34,389 bases of DNA from Paludibacteraceae bacterium (GTDB lineage: Bacteria > Bacteroidota > Bacteroidia > Bacteroidales > Paludibacteraceae): positions 1-34,389 of the forward strand of contig JAGBCD010000019.1 in NCBI GenBank assembly GCA_017938155.1, given 5' to 3'. The notes under the pieces were generated by a model. The model was not told where the DNA came from. It saw only the letters and a list, made by a program, of their open reading frames with translations, and made no database searches. The stretch's first letter is position 1. Each line of letters starts with the position of its first letter. This document shows positions 30,477 through 34,389 of the stretch, one piece after another. The translations under genes and the position numbers were made by a program.

Positions 30477-32725
30477 AACTCCTTCTTGAGGAATATAAAT
30501 ACCCAGTAGAGCTCGTTCGTGAGGTGCTACATGGCATTGGGTCGGATGCATTGCAAGATATTGAAGGCGATGTATCACTCAGTTATGTGGGCTATTTCTA
30601 CAATCCTCAGCTGCGGGATTGTGTCTTTATACTCCCAAAGGTTCTGATGGATGAGAGCGGAAAAGTATTTGGGAAATATGACCCAAAAGCTCTTATTGAT
30701 TTGGACAAAAAGGAGAATGCTCTCACACAAGAGGAACGCAAATTCATCTACGAGTTTGCTGTTTGGATTCATCGTGCTATATCCGTCTTCCAACAATCAC
30801 ACAAGCAAAGCGATATCATCTACCATCGCCAAATATCACAAGTGGGACATGGTATGCGCCGTCGCTCTAATACGCTATTGGATATTCTGCTATCACTCAT
30901 CCAATTTAACAAAGACCACCAAGATTTCATCACCTTTATCCTCAAGAATATTCATTCTGGTTACAACAAGATCAATTGGACTCGCACAATCAATCGCTCG
31001 CAAGCTATCATCCAAGATAATAGCCCTATCTACCTCAATCCTGTTAATAAGAAGCGACAAATTAATTTTGATGAGGAACTTCTGATTATCTATTACTCCA
31101 TCCTCAACTATATCAGCGAGGCGTATGGCTTCCAAGTGAAAATTAATGTAGGTTTTCCACTCATCAAAGGAGCACAGTTTGCAAGCTATATGGCGGGGAG
31201 AGGACGCATCCGTTTGCGCCAAATCAAATACAAATACTATTCAGACCTTGCCCTTGAGCTTTGGGATTTGTGCTACGCATTCTTTGACAACGCTGAGAAG
31301 ATACATATCACAGCTGACCTCAAAGAGTATCTGCTCGTCAAGAACTTCTATATTGTCTTCGAAGCCATCATTGACGAGTTAATTGGTAGTAGTGTGGATA
31401 AAGCAGCCTTGCCAAAAGAACTAACCGAACAAAAAGACGGCAAGCTCGTGGACCACCTCTATACCTATAAAGGGCTCATGCAGCCTGAGGGCGAAGAAAC
31501 GCAAACCTACTACATTGGCGATAGCAAGTACTATCGCATTGGCGGACACCTTGGTGAGCATTCTATCTACAAACAATACACTTACGCACGCAATATCATC
31601 CAGTATAATATTGACTTGTGGCTAAATGATAATGTAACCGAAAAGCCAGAGATCAAGGTGCGTGACGACCAAACAGAAGGCTACAACATTTTGCCTAACT
31701 TCTTTATCAGCGCAGCGATGGAGAAGGACGATTTCAGCTATTCACATCGTGAAATCAAACTCACCCCGATGAAGGACAACCCAACAGTGCAATACCAGTT
31801 TGAGGACCGCCTCTTCGACCGTGACACCTTGTTACTATCGCGCTATAATGTCAATTTCTTGTTTGTGATTGCGCTATATGCTCGCAACAAACAATCGGAA
31901 AAAGCCGTTTGGAAAGATGAGGTGCGCCGTGAGTTCCGAAAGAATATACAAAGCGTATTGGATCAGCACTATCAGTTCTATCCTATGCGTTCAAAAGGCG
32001 TAAATCCAAACGAATACGTGCAAACGCATTTCAAACAACTAATTGGCAAAGTCTTTACGCCATTTGAGGACAAGGAGATTCTAACCCTCGCCCTACAAAC
32101 ACCAAATGATATTGAAAATCCTGAAATGCGTGCACAAGTAGAAACCAAACATGCGCAACTACTCGCAATGTTGGAAAAGGATTTCACGATACAAAACAAC
32201 TACAAACTTGGTCAACAACCGCAGCTCCCCCCACGCGCAGCAATCCAATGCAGCAGCACCGATTTTGTACTGGTAGGATATTATAAAAACTTTGAGCATC
32301 TTGCATGGATTAAAACAAAGAAACTATATACTATCCGATTAGGTGATGCCAAAGGCTCAATGTCCATCAATCCTGAACTATTATCTACGAAATACCTTCT
32401 CTTGCATGGCGAAAAAGGGGTTAGCTTATTGGAATTAGAGACAGAAGGACCAAAGATAAAGAGTAAAGCAGACTTGATAACCAACCATCAGTATCCATCC
32501 AAAGATATGGAAGGCACCCAATACTATTTAGTATTCAAGATTAAAGGTAGCAAAATCCAAAACAATGTATTAGTAGAACATGGTTTTGAAATTGATACCC
32601 TTTGGGATAAATTAGGTATTGAGCACAAATCGGGTCTTGCATCCCGCACTTTAATTCCACATATAACCACCATCCCACAAGTCATGGACTGCCTTACTAC
32701 GCCAATAGAGGAGATAGGAGAATAA
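30473..32725 (+). CDS. PD-(D/E)XK nuclease partner of the McrB-like protein (LlaJI/DUF2357-like)
   Basis: 750 residues, translationally coupled to the McrB-like gene. The nuclease signature is YYIGDSKYYR with D350 and K352, followed by IYKQYTYARNI with Gln at about 366. This is the pattern seen in LlaJI-type and McrC/DUF2357-type endonucleases. Upstream, about 220 helical residues and a conserved-looking GRGRIRLRQIKYKY segment precede the active site. Downstream, residues about 570-750 form an extra beta-rich domain (DFVLVGYYKNFEHLAWIKTKKLY) of unknown kind, perhaps DNA- or modification-binding. With the McrB-like motor and the upstream m5C methyltransferase it could form a BsuMI/LlaJI-like restriction system. 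A modification-dependent type IV enzyme is the alternative. Confidence 0.8.
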   Translation: MKLLLEEYKYPVELVREVLHGIGSDALQDIEGDVSLSYVGYFYNPQLRDCVFILPKVLMDESGKVFGKYDPKALIDLDKKENALTQEERKFIYEFAVWIHRAISVFQQSHKQSDIIYHRQISQVGHGMRRRSNTLLDILLSLIQFNKDHQDFITFILKNIHSGYNKINWTRTINRSQAIIQDNSPIYLNPVNKKRQINFDEELLIIYYSILNYISEAYGFQVKINVGFPLIKGAQFASYMAGRGRIRLRQIKYKYYSDLALELWDLCYAFFDNAEKIHITADLKEYLLVKNFYIVFEAIIDELIGSSVDKAALPKELTEQKDGKLVDHLYTYKGLMQPEGEETQTYYIGDSKYYRIGGHLGEHSIYKQYTYARNIIQYNIDLWLNDNVTEKPEIKVRDDQTEGYNILPNFFISAAMEKDDFSYSHREIKLTPMKDNPTVQYQFEDRLFDRDTLLLSRYNVNFLFVIALYARNKQSEKAVWKDEVRREFRKNIQSVLDQHYQFYPMRSKGVNPNEYVQTHFKQLIGKVFTPFEDKEILTLALQTPNDIENPEMRAQVETKHAQLLAMLEKDFTIQNNYKLGQQPQLPPRAAIQCSSTDFVLVGYYKNFEHLAWIKTKKLYTIRLGDAKGSMSINPELLSTKYLLLHGEKGVSLLELETEGPKIKSKADLITNHQYPSKDMEGTQYYLVFKIKGSKIQNNVLVEHGFEIDTLWDKLGIEHKSGLASRTLIPHITTIPQVMDCLTTPIEEIGE

Positions 32726-32738
32726 AAACTTTAACTAT

Positions 32739-34115
32739 ATGATATTCACATCTTCAACACCAGAAATACTATCTGATAGTCCCTTTAAAAATGACTTGTT
32801 ACAACGAGAGCAATATGCTGATATATTAACTTCGTTAATTGATACATCAGAAAAGGGATTCACCATGTCTATCAATGCAACTTGGGGATATGGTAAGACG
32901 ACTTTTATTCGCATGTGGGAGAAAAAGCTTAAGAATCTTGGATATTCGACAGTATATATCAATGCGTGGGAGAAAGATTTTATAGATGATCCCTTTGCTG
33001 TTGTTATGGCAACCATTTGGGAGCAAACGCAGAAGCAAGATGCACATATTAAAAAGCCATCTGAAGTACTAAAAACATTGGGAGATATTGCAGGGAAAAT
33101 CATTGCTCATCGCTATATTGGAGAAGCGGCATTAGATGCCATGAAAAATGGTATTAGTAATGATGTACAAATTCCTTATGCATTAGATAAGTATATAAAA
33201 CAAGTTGAGAATATAAAGCAATTTAAAGAGCAGTTAAGTGTTTATGTCCAACAATTGAAATCGGAAGAAGAAAATGCAAAGGATAAATTGATAATATTTG
33301 TGGATGAGCTAGATAGATGCAGACCTGATTATGCAATAGAGATGTTAGAACGTATAAAACACTTGTTTTCGATTGATAATGTTATTTTTGTTTTGTCGGT
33401 AGATCAATCTGTTTTGCAAGAAACTATAAAAGGATTCTATGGTAGTTCAAATATTAGTGCAGAAAACTATCTTAGAAGATTTATTGATATTGAATATAGA
33501 TTGCCAGAACCTTCAACTGATGATTTTATAGAATTCCAAGTTCAATATCACAAACTAGATCAATATATCACAGAGCATACTCCACATCCTATGTTCTCTC
33601 GCGATAATACAGATTATTCCATTCTATTTCCTTTAATGGTAAAAATATTGTTTGAGGCTATTCCATGCAGTCTAAGAGACATAGAAAAATATTTTAATCA
33701 CATAGAATATGTAATAAGAACACTTAATTTGAATCGTGGTGACTTCTTTGTTTCTGTTTTCTTGACCTATGTATATATCTTCAAAAGGGATATCTATGAG
33801 CAAATTAGAGAATGCCAATATAACGATGTAGAATTATTACATACAATAGAGGATTTGCTTATTGCAGGTAAAATAGAATTGGATTCTAATCTTGGACAGT
33901 TAACGATAGAAATAATGGTAGAAATAATAAATAGATATCGAGTTACAATTGAATCGCAAAATGTAAAAGATGATGAACGATTAACGGATTTGGCAAAATT
34001 CAAATCAAAACATATTTTAAGTTTAGATTCTAAAAATGTATTTCGATATAACTATTTGTCAAAATCATTAGACACATATATCAACAAGATTGAAATGACT
34101 GAGGCAATTCGTTAA
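32739..34115 (+). CDS. KAP family P-loop NTPase
   Basis: 458 residues of the KAP P-loop family (type member PifA of plasmid F). Walker A is ATWGYGKTTF (47-56), followed by VYINAWEKDFIDDPF, the family's INAW motif. Walker B is IIFVDELDRCRPDYA (185-199), then HLFSIDNVIFVLSVDQSVL. The two transmembrane helices often inserted between Walker A and B are not seen; that interval here (about 80-170) is charged and helical. The gene starts 13 bp after the nuclease stop and is followed by a possible terminator, so it is the last gene of the run. Some KAP proteins act in phage exclusion or appear in defence islands. Its exact job here is unknown. Confidence 0.86.
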   Translation: MIFTSSTPEILSDSPFKNDLLQREQYADILTSLIDTSEKGFTMSINATWGYGKTTFIRMWEKKLKNLGYSTVYINAWEKDFIDDPFAVVMATIWEQTQKQDAHIKKPSEVLKTLGDIAGKIIAHRYIGEAALDAMKNGISNDVQIPYALDKYIKQVENIKQFKEQLSVYVQQLKSEEENAKDKLIIFVDELDRCRPDYAIEMLERIKHLFSIDNVIFVLSVDQSVLQETIKGFYGSSNISAENYLRRFIDIEYRLPEPSTDDFIEFQVQYHKLDQYITEHTPHPMFSRDNTDYSILFPLMVKILFEAIPCSLRDIEKYFNHIEYVIRTLNLNRGDFFVSVFLTYVYIFKRDIYEQIRECQYNDVELLHTIEDLLIAGKIELDSNLGQLTIEIMVEIINRYRVTIESQNVKDDERLTDLAKFKSKHILSLDSKNVFRYNYLSKSLDTYINKIEMTEAIR

Positions 34116-34122
34116 ATCTCCT

Positions 34123-34152
34123 TCTCCTCATCTATATATACAATTGAGGAGA
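34123..34152 (+). terminator. possible terminator after the KAP gene
   Basis: TCTCCTCA (34123-34130) pairs perfectly with TGAGGAGA (34145-34152) around a 14 nt AT-rich loop, 7 bp after the stop codon. There is no T-run, so termination strength is uncertain. Confidence 0.45.
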
Positions 34153-34229
34153 TCAACATAACATCTCAGAAAATACAACTAATTTGCACTTTTCTCTCCA
34201 TACTGACAAGATTTAGCAGTTTGATGTAG

Positions 34230-34237
34230 TACCTTTG
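34230..34237 (+). promoter_or_regulatory. -7 promoter element upstream of the RhuM gene
   Basis: TACCTTTG matches the Bacteroidetes -7 box and lies 25 bp before the RhuM ATG. No good TTTG is found 19-21 bp upstream, so the -33 box is weak or the promoter is regulated. Confidence 0.45.
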
Positions 34238-34262
34238 CAGCGGATTTTAAAACATATAAACT

Positions 34263-34389
34263 ATGGACAACAATATGAGTATTCAATTGGCCTCAAACGA
34301 TGAAATTTTGATTTACCAATCCCAAGATGGTATAATTAAAATCGATGTTTTGTTCGAAAACGAAACAGTTTGGCTGAACCAGAATCAAC
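34263..34389 (+). CDS. RhuM family protein, N-terminal part
   Basis: The first 42 residues are visible before the window ends. DEILIYQSQDGIIKIDV followed by FENETVWLNQNQ is the conserved start of the RhuM family, in which a helix-turn-helix-like region normally follows. RhuM was first described on a Salmonella pathogenicity island. Homologues are common in bacterial accessory regions, often near restriction or toxin-antitoxin genes, and their biochemical role is not established. It has its own -7 element and is separated from the KAP gene by about 150 bp, so it may be a separate unit. Confidence 0.85.
   Translation, partial: MDNNMSIQLASNDEILIYQSQDGIIKIDVLFENETVWLNQNQ

Noticed and set aside
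21090-34115. CRISPR array or tRNA genes in the island
   Set aside because: No regularly spaced direct repeats and no cloverleaf-like sequence were seen; the island is almost entirely coding.

Overview
The window looks like a chromosomal segment of a Bacteroidota bacterium, most likely of the order Bacteroidales. The evidence is a SusC/SusD pair with Bacteroidetes-type lipoproteins, a eukaryote-like GlgB, and at least six promoters matching the Bacteroidetes -33 TTTG / -7 TAnnTTTG pattern, five of them with 20 bp spacing and one with 19 bp. Several starts also lack a clear Shine-Dalgarno sequence. Genus cannot be decided from the sequence alone.

Left part (1-6375, minus strand). An IS3-family element (IS150 type) runs off the left edge; its end lies 40 bp downstream of hit. 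Next comes a small operon (a 40-residue ORF, greA, hit), then a second operon (yhcH/nanQ-like, glgB, nagB, miaB) driven from a promoter at 6344-6375. That operon joins amino-sugar and glycogen metabolism to a tRNA-modifying enzyme.

Middle part (6400-20931, plus strand). A divergent promoter drives an acyltransferase-3 membrane protein, an M13 lipoprotein peptidase and a Dabb-domain protein, ending at a terminator. About 0.8 kb without genes follows. It is packed with palindromic repeats and ends in the promoter of a susC-susD-susE operon that carries no degradative enzyme. After another terminator come nadB, a short repeat-rich gap sharing a 43 bp identical block with the earlier one, and an OPT-family oligopeptide transporter.

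Right part (21034-34115, plus strand). This is a tightly packed, more AT-rich defence-like island: a DNA 5-methylcytosine methyltransferase, a protein with two GHKL ATPase modules (MORC-like N-terminus plus histidine-kinase-like C-terminus), a response-regulator receiver protein, a caspase/CHAT-like predicted protease, a winged-helix ORF in frame behind its amber stop, a Ser/Thr protein kinase, a TPR protein, a McrB-like AAA+ ATPase, a PD-(D/E)XK nuclease partner and a KAP-type P-loop NTPase. A RhuM-family gene begins at the right edge. My reading (inference) is a BsuMI/LlaJI- or McrBC-like restriction core joined to two phospho-signalling modules and a protease. I do not recognise this exact combination as a named system, and it is the most interesting part of the window.
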